Source of the DNA: Stachybotrys elegans
Taxonomy: Eukaryota; Ascomycota; Sordariomycetes; Hypocreales; Stachybotryaceae
NCBI GenBank assembly: GCA_020746835.1
Contig: JAGPNK010000006.1
Span: 1,922,001-1,986,000 of the forward strand
Length of the DNA stretch: 64,000 bases
Direction of reading: 5' to 3'
A program made the translations under genes and the position numbers. Below the pieces are notes generated by a model that did not search any database, was not told the DNA's origin, and was given only the letters and a program-made list of their open reading frames with translations. Positions 1 to 10,243 of this stretch are shown here, piece by piece. Within the stretch, counting starts at the first letter, position 1. The number at the start of each line of letters is the position of its first letter.

Positions 1-434
1 TATTCTTCACTTCTTACCCGTCTCTTTCTTCATCTTCCCTTTTGGGACGTCGGGTTGTGGTTCAATTCTGCCTTAACTGGCCAAGCTCCCACTCACCCAT
101 AACCCTCATCTCAGCTCACCCGCATTTTACTTCTCTTTCCTCTTCTCCCTCGATAGGTCGCCGCCGTTCTTGCCTTTGTCTTCTCTTCACAGTCCTTCTA
201 TATTCCTCCTCACGCCTCGCTATGCAAAGGGAGAGGTCTAGGTGATCACGGCATCGCCTTAAACGAACCTATCTTTGACGCACACGCTTGTACCAGCTTG
301 CCTTTCTACAACTTTTGCCTGCTTGCATGTGCTGGGAACACTGGCACGCCACTCGAACCTGATCCAATTTCTTTTCTCTCCTACTTCTTCGCCCAGTGCC
401 GGAGATTCTCACTGCCTTTTCTCACCCAGCAACC
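1..434. other. 5' flank and leader of the first gene
   Basis: The sequence is rich in C and T on the plus strand, as is usual for filamentous-fungal promoters and leaders. I see no gene. An ATG at 396 is in frame with the start chosen at 435 and would add 13 residues. I preferred 435 because its context (ACC before ATG) is better. Confidence 0.5.
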
Positions 435-3285
435 ATGTCTACGATTCTCGGCGGTGTAGTGGCCTTTGAGGGTCACCAGGAAACCATATCAACACAGCTG
501 CGCCTCCTACCGACATCATCGCAGATCCTGATTCTCCCCAACATACAAAGCTATCTCCCCCCCGACTGCCTAGAGCGCGACCTCGACCCGCACACCTTGA
601 TTCGCCGCGTGCAAGACGCTGTTGACACCCGCCTTCACTCTGCTCGTCAATTCCTTCAGGGCTCTACGCCAGCCGCCAAGCGCCTCGTCTTCCTCAATGG
701 CGGCACCTCTAGTGCTCAAACCCTTTGCATCAGGGAGATAATGCGCAAAGAAACGGATGGAGATGCTGTCAAGGCCGAGGCTATCTATTATGACCTGATC
801 CAGGATGGAGTAGCCGGTCTGGAATCACGAGGACGGGAATTCAAGAGAAGGCGCTTGCTTGGATTCCAGCATGGCTCAGACCACGAAGGATCTCAAGATC
901 CCATCAGCATGGCTATGCGAGCCGCCGATGCTTTGGATCGCCTAACAGCCAACCTTCAACCCTCAAACGAGCTGGATCTGACTTCGAAGCCTGCATTGCC
1001 GCGCCGCAACAGCCTCCCGCTCTACGGATACTCGGACAGTTTCTGCGATGCGGCGCCCTTCTTTCTTTATGGCACACACTCCCATAGCAAGTCCGCCGCT
1101 TCATTGATACCCACCTTCGACATCACGCATTATGATCACCATGCCGACACGCCATCTTGCATATCATTGACGCCCTCCAACCAACCTTCGCCCTCCCTCT
1201 TCCACTCGCCCTCTCCTTCGCCCAGCTGCACTGGCGACGACCCGTCTTCACCCTTCCTCACCCCCGAGGACCTTGATTTGAATACTCCAGTCTCTGAACC
1301 CGCCAGCCCTATAGGCTCCGTTCATGTCGTCTTTGGCCAAGCAGAAATACTCGATGTACGTGCCGCCAGCCGAAAGGGTCATGTGCCCAAGGTGCGATCT
1401 CTGGATCGCGTCTACCCGTCAAGCCCAAAGCCGCGAGACAGCGCGCTCTTTCTGGGACAGTGCGGAACAGAGCCCTCGTCACCTACAAAAGGCACCGTCA
1501 AGAGCCTTCCATTGAGCTCGGTTGATCATTTCGAGGTAGCACAGAAAGCTGTGGTTGGCTCGCAACGCCCGACCGTGACAATAACACCTGTCCCTGAAGC
1601 CAGGAAGAAGAGGCCTTCTCGGCCAGCATACGTTGACCGTGGAACGGACACGCAAGAAGTCGATGACGACCCTTTCCGGCCCGTCCTCCCTGTCACCGAA
1701 AACTTGGTGATCTACTTCAAGGACCAGGTACCTGACATCATTCTCGACTCTACTATAATGACAATGCGCAGCGGCGAAACTCGCCCTGTTGCCGCGGCTC
1801 TCAAGATGCGTCGGCGTTATCGGCACTCTCCTGACTCACCCCTCTCGGAGACACTGTCCATGGCGACGACGATTCCATCTTACTGTCCATCAACCTATGG
1901 GCCGCATTGTGTAGGGCGGGATTCTTTTGCCTGTGGCCATGCTCTCAGCCCATGGATGCCTCCGCAAAAACAACAGGACATGCCCAGCCTGGCCACTGCA
2001 AGGCTCCCAACACCAGAGACAACACCCAGGGCCTCCTTGTCCGGTGATTCAGACAAGGTTCACGTTTTTAACGTTGCGCCGAGCCAGACAGCTGTGGCCG
2101 TGCAGAATTCGCTTCGCTCCGTCCTGAACACTCACTATTCACCAGAAACCGAAGGCTACCACCAGTTCCAGTTTTCGGATCTTCCTGAGCTTGAGGGACT
2201 CTGGAAGCCCATCTTCCGAGATGGTGATTTCGATTGCCCTTACGGCGGCAGTAAGAAGATGGATCAGATTCTCGCCATCGGCTCCCAGAGAGGCGTCAGC
2301 AAGGAGTTTTCGGCTTCCGTCACGGCTGAGCTTGAGGTTTTGGGCATAGAGTCTACAGGCATCAGCCGGACTGGAAGGCTCGATTTCCGGTAAGTGATGA
2401 CCCCCTCTTTCGTATGTTCATCCTACTAACCCACCCCTTATTAGGTATCTCCTGGCCAATGCCATGCAAGTATTCACTGCTCAACCTTTGGCAAACCAGA
2501 CCTGGGACAATCCATTTGCCAACCCCTATCTTTTGGCTACACTCATTGTCCCCCGCCTGGAGACATATCTGGCTCTACATTCTGGGATCCGGTACCTGAT
2601 TCTCGACTACCCCCCTGAGCATCTTCCAACCGTCTTGGCTCTTCAAAAGCTGGTTGGTGTCGATCTTATGAAGGTTGCGCAGATTGTTGACTCCAACAAC
2701 AAGGATGCCCTCCCTTTCACCCATATTCGTGGCACCTCTACCAGCACGCCACCCACCCGCCAGCCATCTCCCGTCCCCAGCTACTCCTCTGATGTGAATG
2801 CTTCTAGAGCCAACTTCCTTTTGGCATCTACGGCTAGCGAGTCTGAGGTTGAGACGCTTGTTTCCACTGTTCGCAACATCCTTATTTCCATCTCGCCCTT
2901 TTACCGCAAGGAAGAGATGCCGATGGTCAACAGCCCTAGACTAGACAAGCCGCTTCCAAGGCGTCCTAAGTCACCTGTCTTAGAACCACACTTCTCGCCG
3001 TGGTCAAAAGCCACCAATGGTCGCCAGAGTCCCAGCTCGCCTCCCTCCGCGACCTTTCCTCCAGAATCGCTGTCCTCCGTCTCAGAGACAGTCCAGACCC
3101 CTCGTTCGTCGAGGAGCAGGTCTGGGTCTCGATGGCGAAACGTGGATGAGCAGTCTCTCTACACCTTTGACCCCGCCGAGGAACCCGAATTTGACCTGGA
3201 AGAGCGCAGGCTCATGCCCATGTTTATGCAGAAGCCGCCAAAGGGGAACAGTCGAAAGGCACTCAAGTTTCTTGGTCTCGCATAA
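435..3285 (+). CDS. conserved fungal protein of unknown function (931 aa)
   Basis: Two exons, 435-2389 and 2445-3285. They are separated by a 55-nt intron with a GTAAGT donor, a TACTAAC branch site and a TTAG acceptor. The spliced frame is 932 codons including the stop. Residues 1-100 look globular (MSTILGGVVAFEG start). The middle, about 220-420, is rich in Ser and Pro and probably disordered. A second ordered part spans the exon junction (about 560-740) and contains an EYxxH-type fungal family core with segments such as LDYPPEHLPTVLALQKL. The C-terminus is again Ser/Pro/Arg-rich. It resembles proteins labelled 'gastric mucin-like' in fungal annotation, a name that reflects only the Ser/Pro content. 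I see no catalytic motif, signal peptide or membrane segment. The gene model is solid but the function is unknown. Confidence 0.85.
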
Positions 3286-4559
3286 AAGTCATGTCATACC
3301 TGTCAGTCAAGTTTCCCACAGCACTTGGGTTAGCATGTTGTTCAACCCCTCTTCTTTTATTCTCTCTTTTTTTATTTTAATTCTTTTTTCATCTACTCTC
3401 AACACCTTGATCACGGATTCCTTGTACAAAGCCACGCTGCGCGTTTTGGTATTCGGGAGAGCGATCTCTCCTTGATTCTTCAAATACCCTACTTCTGCTG
3501 TTTTGGATCAGCATCATTATACTTTCTATTCTTCTCTTGTGGATGCTGGACTGTTCCCCTTCTCCTTGAGTTCTAATGCAAGATGTTAATTAAGAGGCAT
3601 GAGCGGGCTGGAAGATTGGCGTGCTGAATAGACATGCCACGTCCAAGAACGTGGGGGTTTTACGCACTAGAACAGAATAGTGTTAGAAAATGTAAAGACC
3701 AGAAAAGACTTTCTCAACATGGACCTCGGCGTCATCCAGGCCCCAAATGCAACTCTGGATGCGCGTGTGACTTTCACTCATTGGGTCCTCATGCACGATA
3801 GGCAAAGTTGGTAGCAGCATGTCACTTCACTTCGTACACGTGATATACAATAACTCGCAAATGAGTAAACAGGCACTGGATCAGAAACCAAGCCCGTCCA
3901 TGTGTATTAAGAATGAACTCATGCCTCGTCGGGACGGCACGCTGCTGCAACGAACCGTCCACCAAATCACATAGTCCATCGAGACCCCAAAGCGAGAGCG
4001 ACCCAAATATGTAGCAAAGAAAACACGACCATAAGGACAACAAAGCACTGGCTCTGCTGCAAGTCCGAATTCCCCTGGCCGCCAAACCCAAGAAGCGGTG
4101 GGGGAAACGAAAAGGGGCATGTAGCGCGTGAAAAAGGGGGAAGTGGGAAGGGGGGCAAAACCAAAGTACACAAGCATAAGCGCGTGCGCAGCCCTGTGGA
4201 CGACTCGTATCTTTCCCTCATGAAGCATATCTCTCTGCCCATCTGTGTTCCCTGGGCCTCCCACCTCCAAAACCTGATCTGATGACGTATCCAGATATCG
4301 GTCAACGTTGGTGCTTTCGCCGTTAACTGGTAGTGAGGCAGCGGACCGAGCAAACCACGAGGTGGGGAGAGAGCAGGATCGATCTATGCGCATGACACGA
4401 GAGACCATGGTAATAAAAAAAAGTTGGAGAGACGAGTAGAAAATGTCAAAAGGTTCATAACGGGTCCGCTGAGTCGTCTTATCCGCGTGTTGCTCTGCTG
4501 CAGCCAAACTCCCACTCCGCCAAAAACTAGCCTGAAGTCATAGCATTACGAGCGGGCGC
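3286..4559. other. intergenic: convergent 3' regions
   Basis: This lies between the stop of the 931-aa gene and the stop of ypt1, which face each other, so it should hold both 3' UTRs. It is T-rich just after 3300. A 208-codon minus-strand frame at 3881-4507 lies in the expected ypt1 3' UTR and resembles no protein I know. I do not call a gene. Confidence 0.5.
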
Positions 4560-5562
4560 TTAGCAGCAGCCGTTGCTGTTGGACGAGCCGACACCCTGGC
4601 CCTGGCCGACCTGGACACTGGGTTTCGTGTTGTTGGCAGTCGTGGTGCCCATACGCTCCTTGATCTGGCGGGCCATGGTCAGGAAAGCCTGCTCGACGTT
4701 GCTCGCGTTCTTGGCCGAGGTCTCCAGGAAAGGAATGCCCAGGCTGTCGGCAAATTCCTGTTTACAACGAGTCAGCACAACTCTGATTGGTCCTTACGTC
4801 ACATGACCAGGAAGTTGGGGGAGGGATCACGGACCTTGGCGACGGTGTACTCGACCACCTTCTTATCCGTCATATCGCTCTTGTTACCTACAAGGAGCTT
4901 GTTGACGCCTTCGGTAGCATAACGGTCGATTTCCTGAAGCCATTGCTTGACGCTGTTGAAAGAGTCCATGTCGGTGACATCGTAGACAATGCAGATACCG
5001 TGAGCGCCACGGTAGTAGGAGGAAGTGATGGTCCTGAATCGCTCCTGACCGGCAGTATCCCACTGTCAGAAGTTGTTAGTACGCTGGCGGTGCGGTTGGC
5101 GGGTAGCGGATCAACTCACGATCTGCAGCTTCACAGTCTTGCCGTCGAGCTCGATGGTTCGGATTTTCTACACCATGGTCAGCGAGGCGTCTGACGGCGG
5201 CAGAAGGAGGAGTGGCGTACGAAGTCGACACCGATGGTGGAGATGTAGGACTCGGTATATGTATCATCGGCAAATCGCAGCAGCAAACAAGACTTTCCGA
5301 CACCGGAGTTACCGATGAGGAGCAGCTTGAAAAGATAGTCGTATCTGTACGAGGACTATTAGTCCGGCTGGTCGCCAAAGGGGGCAAGGGTAGGTGGCTG
5401 GTCCGCGGGAGGAGCGGTGATGGTCGCATGTTGGAGATGCGATGCGGATGCAAAACGGGAATCAGCCAACGCAAGGGGGTTTGACTCTGGCACCATGGTT
5501 AGCATTCGATCCGAGGCTTTCAGGGGACCTGGAGATAGCGCCACGTACCACTCGGGGTTCAT
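4560..5562 (-). CDS. ypt1: Rab GTPase Ypt1 (Rab1)
   Basis: Five exons on the minus strand: 5562-5552, 5344-5221, 5167-5120, 5062-4835 and 4757-4560, giving 202 aa. This small GTPase controls ER-to-Golgi traffic and autophagy. Seen in the protein: the P-loop GNSGVGKS at residues 15-22, the effector region around YISTIGVDF, the switch II motif WDTAGQE, the guanine-specificity motifs NKSD and ETSAK, and a C-terminal CC for double geranylgeranylation. Length and sequence match the fungal Ypt1 family nearly end to end. The first exon is only 11 nt (MNPE, with the Glu codon split). Its donor must be GTGGTA to give MNPEYDYLFK. The stronger-looking GTACGT three bases on would create a stop. Introns 2-4 are 53, 57 and 77 nt; intron 1 is 207 nt. 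Confidence 0.95.
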
Positions 5563-6426
5563 GTTGGGCGAAGGGGGGGTAAAGGGATCAAACGAGGTGG
5601 AAGCGGGCGTGGTTGCAGGGGAATCGCGGGACGAAAGACGACCAAGAGGGAGATGTGGGAGAATGCGGCGGTGGTTGATGATGGTGGATAGTGGGAGGTC
5701 GAGAGCGTTAAGTAGGCTGAAAGTACGTCAGGGAAAGACAAACGAATGATACCTGGCGGCAGCGGGCGGTGGAGGAGCAGCTGACAGATCACGTGGCTCT
5801 GCTTTTTCGTTGCCTCGAGAGTCTGCCTGTTCTAGAAGTCAGGCACTAACAACATGCAGCACTAGCGCCTCTGGGAACGATAACGCACCGAGACACGGAT
5901 AAGCTGGTACCTACCTTACATTGGGTAAGTATGTACATGTGATTATCTGTCATGCGCCATCGTAGAAATTTATCATTGTCAGAAACCAGGGAGTCTTGTT
6001 GCCTGGATAGTACCTAGTAGTCATCTGCACCTACGCGGAACACGGGGTGAATGGGGCCTGGTTTGTCTCTTCACTTGAGTCTCAACGTACAAAACGGAGA
6101 GGTCCATGCCTACATTGTACCGTCTTATCATGCCAGGCGGCAAGCGACTCACGTTCCTGTAGCGCATGCCGCCGGTGCACCACACTTGGCCGCTTGTATC
6201 TGTAGGTTGCCCCTGGGGGGTGGTAATGAATGGGTAATTCCATGTGAGGCTGGACACTTCTGCCTTGTGCTTGACTATCAACCCTGGCACGGCTGCTGGC
6301 CGCTGGATTGGTGCCACGGGTACTTGCACGCTTGCTTGGCATCCGCAAAGGTTTAAAAGACCGCCTGCCATTGAACCATACGTAAACAATGCCGCCTGGG
6401 GGCGCCGGGTCCTGCCCAAAGTGAAT
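5563..6426. other. intergenic: ypt1 promoter and alkyltransferase 3' region
   Basis: Both flanking genes are on the minus strand. The ypt1-proximal 200 bases are pyrimidine-rich on the minus strand, consistent with a leader. At 5906-5918 there is one copy of the TACCT-type motif that recurs in other intergenic stretches. No gene seen. Confidence 0.5.
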
Positions 6427-6885
6427 CTAGGCAAACGCTCCCCATGGGGTACCCACGACCCTCTCGCCCAGCCCGTCCAACTTGACACCCTCACCCCGCA
6501 ACAGCGTCCTCTTCTCCTCCAATGTGATGCCCTCACCCTCCTTGCGGCCGAGCCAGCTGCCCTTGAAGCCGCCAAGCCCCCCTCCCGTAGCGACGACGCG
6601 GTGACAGGGCACGGCGGGGGCAAAAGGGTTGCGGCGGAGGGCGTTGCCGACGGCGCGCGGCGACGTGCCCAGGTGCGCAGCCAGCAAGCCGTACGTGGTG
6701 AAGCTGCCGCGCGGCACCTGGCACAAGGCCGTCCATACGCGCTTCTCGAAGGCGGTTCGCTGACTGTGTGCGATGAGGGCCAGTTCACGGTCCATGGTGG
6801 TGGTGATTTTGCCGGCGAGTGTGGAGGGGGGTGCTGCTCTGGAGCGCTTGATAGTCGGGATTTTTGCATTCTTGGTGACAGCCAT
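6427..6885 (-). CDS. MGT1: O6-alkylguanine-DNA alkyltransferase (MGMT/Ogt family), 152 aa
   Basis: Single-exon gene. Proteins of this family repair O6-methylguanine by moving the alkyl group onto their own cysteine in the nucleus. The active-site motif PCHRVV is intact, so this is a true alkyltransferase rather than an ATL protein, which has Trp at that place. The helix-turn-helix DNA-binding region is visible just before it (FTTYGLLAAHLGTSPRAVG, with the arginine finger inside SPRAVG). The protein has the C-terminal catalytic fold only. The N-terminal ribonuclease-H-like domain found in many relatives is absent, and 30 basic residues precede the catalytic fold. It is transcribed divergently from the Mug163-like gene. 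The start at 6885 is the first ATG in frame and gives a basic MAVTKNAK N-terminus. Confidence 0.88.
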   Translation of the reverse strand: MAVTKNAKIPTIKRSRAAPPSTLAGKITTTMDRELALIAHSQRTAFEKRVWTALCQVPRGSFTTYGLLAAHLGTSPRAVGNALRRNPFAPAVPCHRVVATGGGLGGFKGSWLGRKEGEGITLEEKRTLLRGEGVKLDGLGERVVGTPWGAFA

Positions 6886-7778
6886 GATGTCGATACCTGT
6901 GGTGGTGACGGCAGCGACACTGTAGTGATGTGAACGGGACGTGGTTGTTTTTTCTTCTTCTTTTTTTCTCGTCTGCTCCTTTAAAAGTCGTTGTGGGAGC
7001 TACTATGGGGGTCATGAGTCACTGGCCGTTTAGACGAGGATGTCTGCTGGGCTTGTCAACCGGAGGGCGCGTCTACATCGCCAATCTGTGACGCAAAACT
7101 AACGCGAAGTCATGTGACTTTGATTAGCACAAGACTTTCCTGGTGCTAACTGGGCTTCAGAGCCCATCACGTGTTTTAGAGCAGCTTTTGTAAAATTCGG
7201 CAATACAATCATGCCATTGTGATAGGTAGATAGCCCAGAGGTAGGCTACGAAAGTCTTGTAGGCACCTTGTCGCTAGCACCTTGCAATGCAGTGGTCACG
7301 TCAAGTCATCACCACCGTCAAGGCCACGAGCATCTACCAAGTCATTCCTCGCAAGTAATTACCACCATGATAGTAATTCCGTTGTTGCCTCCCGACGTGA
7401 TATCTATGTCATATAAATTGTAGGTGAGCCAAGTATTTAACAGACCCTGGCCAGTTCCCCAAGCAGCCACGCCCCCCCCCCCCCCCACGAGCACAAAAGA
7501 CCCGTTCCAGCAGATCAGCAGCGGCCCCGCCAGTACTGACGTTTGTTGCTCGGGTGTGTGCCGTTGCGACCCGCCTGCCCATCAGTCTTGCTGGGCCAAA
7601 AACTTGGATCCCGAACTTTTCCATTATTATAATTTAATTTTTTTTATCCCGCCCAACCAAAAAAGCCCCATCAGTCCATACTCGAACAATCGCTCACGTA
7701 CTTACTTACCTTTTCCACCTCGACCCTCCCCCCAAGAAAAGACCCCATGATTTTCGGCTCCAGCGTCCTCGGCCTACG
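6886..7778. other. divergent promoter region
   Basis: 893 bases lie between the starts of the alkyltransferase (-) and the Mug163-like gene (+). They contain a run of 15 C at 7472-7486 and T-rich stretches near 6950 and 7640. No gene seen. Confidence 0.5.
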
Positions 7779-8768
7779 ATGAGTGTGTCCGCGCGGACCG
7801 CCCTGAGGGTGTCGAGCTCCTCGTCGTCGGCGTCATCGTTGTCGTCCCTGCCCTGCTCCGTTGCCTCCGCCGGCTCGGCCCCGGCATCGCTCCGTCGGCT
7901 CGCCATCTTCCGCCCGGCCAAGGCGCAAGTCCGCCCCGTGGCCAATCCAGCTGCGCCATATGTTCCTCCGCCCGACGCAGCCCTCCTGCTCGAGAACCGG
8001 CCTGTCCTCTCTTCGGCTTACTTTGATGCCACGGGCGCAAAAAGATCGAGCGGTTCCCAAGACCCTTCGGATCCCAACAAAGTCAAACTCGGCAGGAGTA
8101 TGTGCACCTCTAACACCAAAACTCGCCATGTATGTCGATGCGAAACAGCCTTGGCTAATTGCAGAATAGCTCTGAGAATCCTCCAAGAACGTCTGCCGAC
8201 GCTGCTCCAATCTCCGCTGCCCCAAGATATTCTCGCCCCCAACATCTCCCTGCAGTTGTTTCCCTCGACACACCCACACCTACCGACCGTATCGGGCCGA
8301 GTAGCCTACAACGCGGCACTATGGACCTCTCCCATCGCATGGAACCGAGTCCCCATCGTCGGCAACGTCAAGCTCGAGATCCTGGCCGAGCGCATGACCT
8401 CGGAACCCCTCACCTTCCTCCCGCGCCGCCTCGGCGCCATCCCCGAGCAGCTCGTGGTGCGGTGGTGCGAGCGCCGCAAGTCGCCCAGCGACAAGGCGCA
8501 CTGGGGCAGCATCGCGAGCTCACTCGGTCTCGGCCGCGGCGGCGTTGACCCAAACAAGGCCTTCACGGGCCTGTTCATCTTTGACTTTGACCGCGAGGGA
8601 CGCATCCTTACCCACACCATCGAGCAGACCCAGGAGGGCGGCGACTGGGAGAAAGGCGTTGGGGCAAAATTCGTCGGCCTGACCGACTGGCTGCTCGGCG
8701 GCATGAAGAACCCGGATGACAACCCCATACCCATGTTTGAGAAGCTCAAGCAACGACGCCATGATTAA
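7779..8768 (+). CDS. Mug163/Mco32-like mitochondrial protein (MMU163 family), 305 aa
   Basis: Two exons, 7779-8097 and 8170-8768. The intron is 72 nt and has no in-frame stop, so an unspliced frame also reads through. The acceptor is the TAG ending at 8169. The CAG ending at 8164 lies only a few bases after the CTAAT branch-like site and would shift the frame. The spliced protein reads KLGRTLRILQERLPTLL across the joint. The N-terminus (first 45 residues) is Ser/Ala/Arg-rich without acids, as in a mitochondrial presequence. Conserved-looking segments include FPSTHPHLPTVSGR, WNRVPIVGNVKLEIL and FTGLFIFDFDREGRI. I assign it to the family of fission yeast mug163 and budding yeast YGR053C from memory of these motifs. 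The biochemical role of that family is not established. Confidence 0.7.
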   Translation: MSVSARTALRVSSSSSSASSLSSLPCSVASAGSAPASLRRLAIFRPAKAQVRPVANPAAPYVPPPDAALLLENRPVLSSAYFDATGAKRSSGSQDPSDPNKVKLGRSMCTSNTKTRHVCRCETALANCRIALRILQERLPTLLQSPLPQDILAPNISLQLFPSTHPHLPTVSGRVAYNAALWTSPIAWNRVPIVGNVKLEILAERMTSEPLTFLPRRLGAIPEQLVVRWCERRKSPSDKAHWGSIASSLGLGRGGVDPNKAFTGLFIFDFDREGRILTHTIEQTQEGGDWEKGVGAKFVGLTDWLLGGMKNPDDNPIPMFEKLKQRRHD

Positions 8769-9539
8769 CACGCGCGAGAAACAGGGCACCTGCGGCCACC
8801 CGGGGCCGGCAGGCCCTGCACTGTATCGCTGTGACTGTATATAACTTGTATAAGACATCACCCAATCTAGGAGACGGAAGGGAGTGTGTGCGATGAGGAA
8901 GTGACTGGAAGCCCACCCAGCCTCATTTGCACCTACTGTGTGTATCATATCTTTTAAGCACGAATACCCAGCTTAATCATCAATGTACAACCAAGCATTG
9001 TTCCAGGTCGTTGAGTGATTGTGTGTTTATTTCAAATACCAGTGTAAAACAGGCACCTTCTTGATGGTTCGACAGCATATCTACTTTCCTTCATCTCGCT
9101 AAACGTATCCAAGCATTCCTCAGCCAAAGCCGAAGTGATACTTGAACTGTAGAGTTGGCTCGCGTCATGGAACCCGTGAGCTCGTGCCCGGTCGTGCTGG
9201 GGAAGGGAATGCACTTGCGCAAAGTCTCCTTGTTCCAAGTTGATGGCACATCGATACTCCAGCTTTCCATTTCGTTAATGAGGATCGTTGAGTTGTGGGG
9301 GCTGAATCATGTTTATCATTTTTTTCTCTCTCTTAATAAATGCAGGCCGAGTCTGTCAGAGAGCTCGCCTACTTTTCCCCCTTGTTTCTTTCCCACAAAA
9401 CCTCGCAACTCTGTTCCTCTCATCAGCGTTATATGCTACTTTACCATCATACCATCTCGCATCACTTCGGTATGAAGCCTCTATGCATGGACACTGCCGA
9501 TACACTGCGGGCATTCCTTCATGGCGGACTCGTGTTCCT
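8769..9539. other. intergenic between convergent genes
   Basis: It holds the 3' regions of the Mug163-like gene and LSM1. Short frames here match nothing I know. No gene seen. Confidence 0.5.
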
Positions 9540-10243
9540 TTAGATGGTGAGCTCTCCCAGGTTTTCTCCCTCAAAGCCAATGGTTATGAGCTTCTTGACT
9601 CGGTGCTTCTCTCTCGCCTTGTCGGCGGCCTTCTTCTCCTCGGCGAGCTTCTTGACGAGGTCCAGCTCGGCGCGCTGGTAGCCCGGCGGTGGGTCATCGT
9701 CTTTGTCCAGGTCAATCTCCCCTAGCAATAGGACGTTCTCTCCTCTCACGAGAAATATTCCGTGAGACACGTCAGCAAATAAACCCCTTGATGAATCCGA
9801 GGCTGCGCCATCTGGACTCGGGGCAAAGATTCGTTCCGTGGTGGACTGCAGGACCAGGTTGGCTGTTTAATCGAAATATGTTAGAGCTTTTCCCCCTTCC
9901 TTCGGGCAAGGGCCACGGCGCGCAGCAGCCGGCTCCAACGTACCAAACTGATCCCAGCTCCTCAGGACTCCGATGAGCTTTCTGCCATCACGTAGCGCCA
10001 CCATAAGTTTCTCTGGTTGTCCCCGGTGTGTCAGCAGCGCATCCCCATCCAATTACAGATGGCGGGCAGAGCGCCCACATTGCAGGGAGCCATACTGTCG
10101 GTAAGGTCGAGCAGCTGCGCCGCCGTTGTGAACATCTGCGGAGGCAGCTGTGGAGGTGGTTGCGCCAGGCCGCCACGGCCCTGCGGTGCAGGACCAGGGC
10201 CGCCGGGTAACGGAGGGGCGTCGGAGGGGAAGAGGTTTTCCAT
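9540..10243 (-). CDS. LSM1: LSm1, subunit of the cytoplasmic Lsm1-7 ring
   Basis: Three exons on the minus strand: 10243-10096, 10012-9944 and 9862-9540, giving 179 aa. The Lsm1-7 ring binds the 3' ends of deadenylated mRNAs in P-bodies and promotes decapping. The Sm fold runs through LTDKKLMVALRDGRKLIGVL (Sm1) and the GIFLVRGENVLLLGEID region (Sm2, with the typical RGENV). An LSm1-type helical C-terminal tail (AEEKKAADKAREKHRV) follows. The N-terminal 35 residues are rich in Pro, Gly and Gln, which is common in filamentous fungi. The introns are 83 and 81 nt with donors GTATGG and GTACGT. The predicted joints KK and FANLVLQ agree with the family. Confidence 0.93.

Noticed and set aside
3881..4507. 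208-codon minus-strand frame just downstream of ypt1
   Set aside because: It lies where the ypt1 3' UTR is expected and has no recognisable domain.
6021..6933. Long frames on both strands across the alkyltransferase
   Set aside because: They are out of frame with the clear PCHRVV-containing protein and follow its GC-rich third positions.
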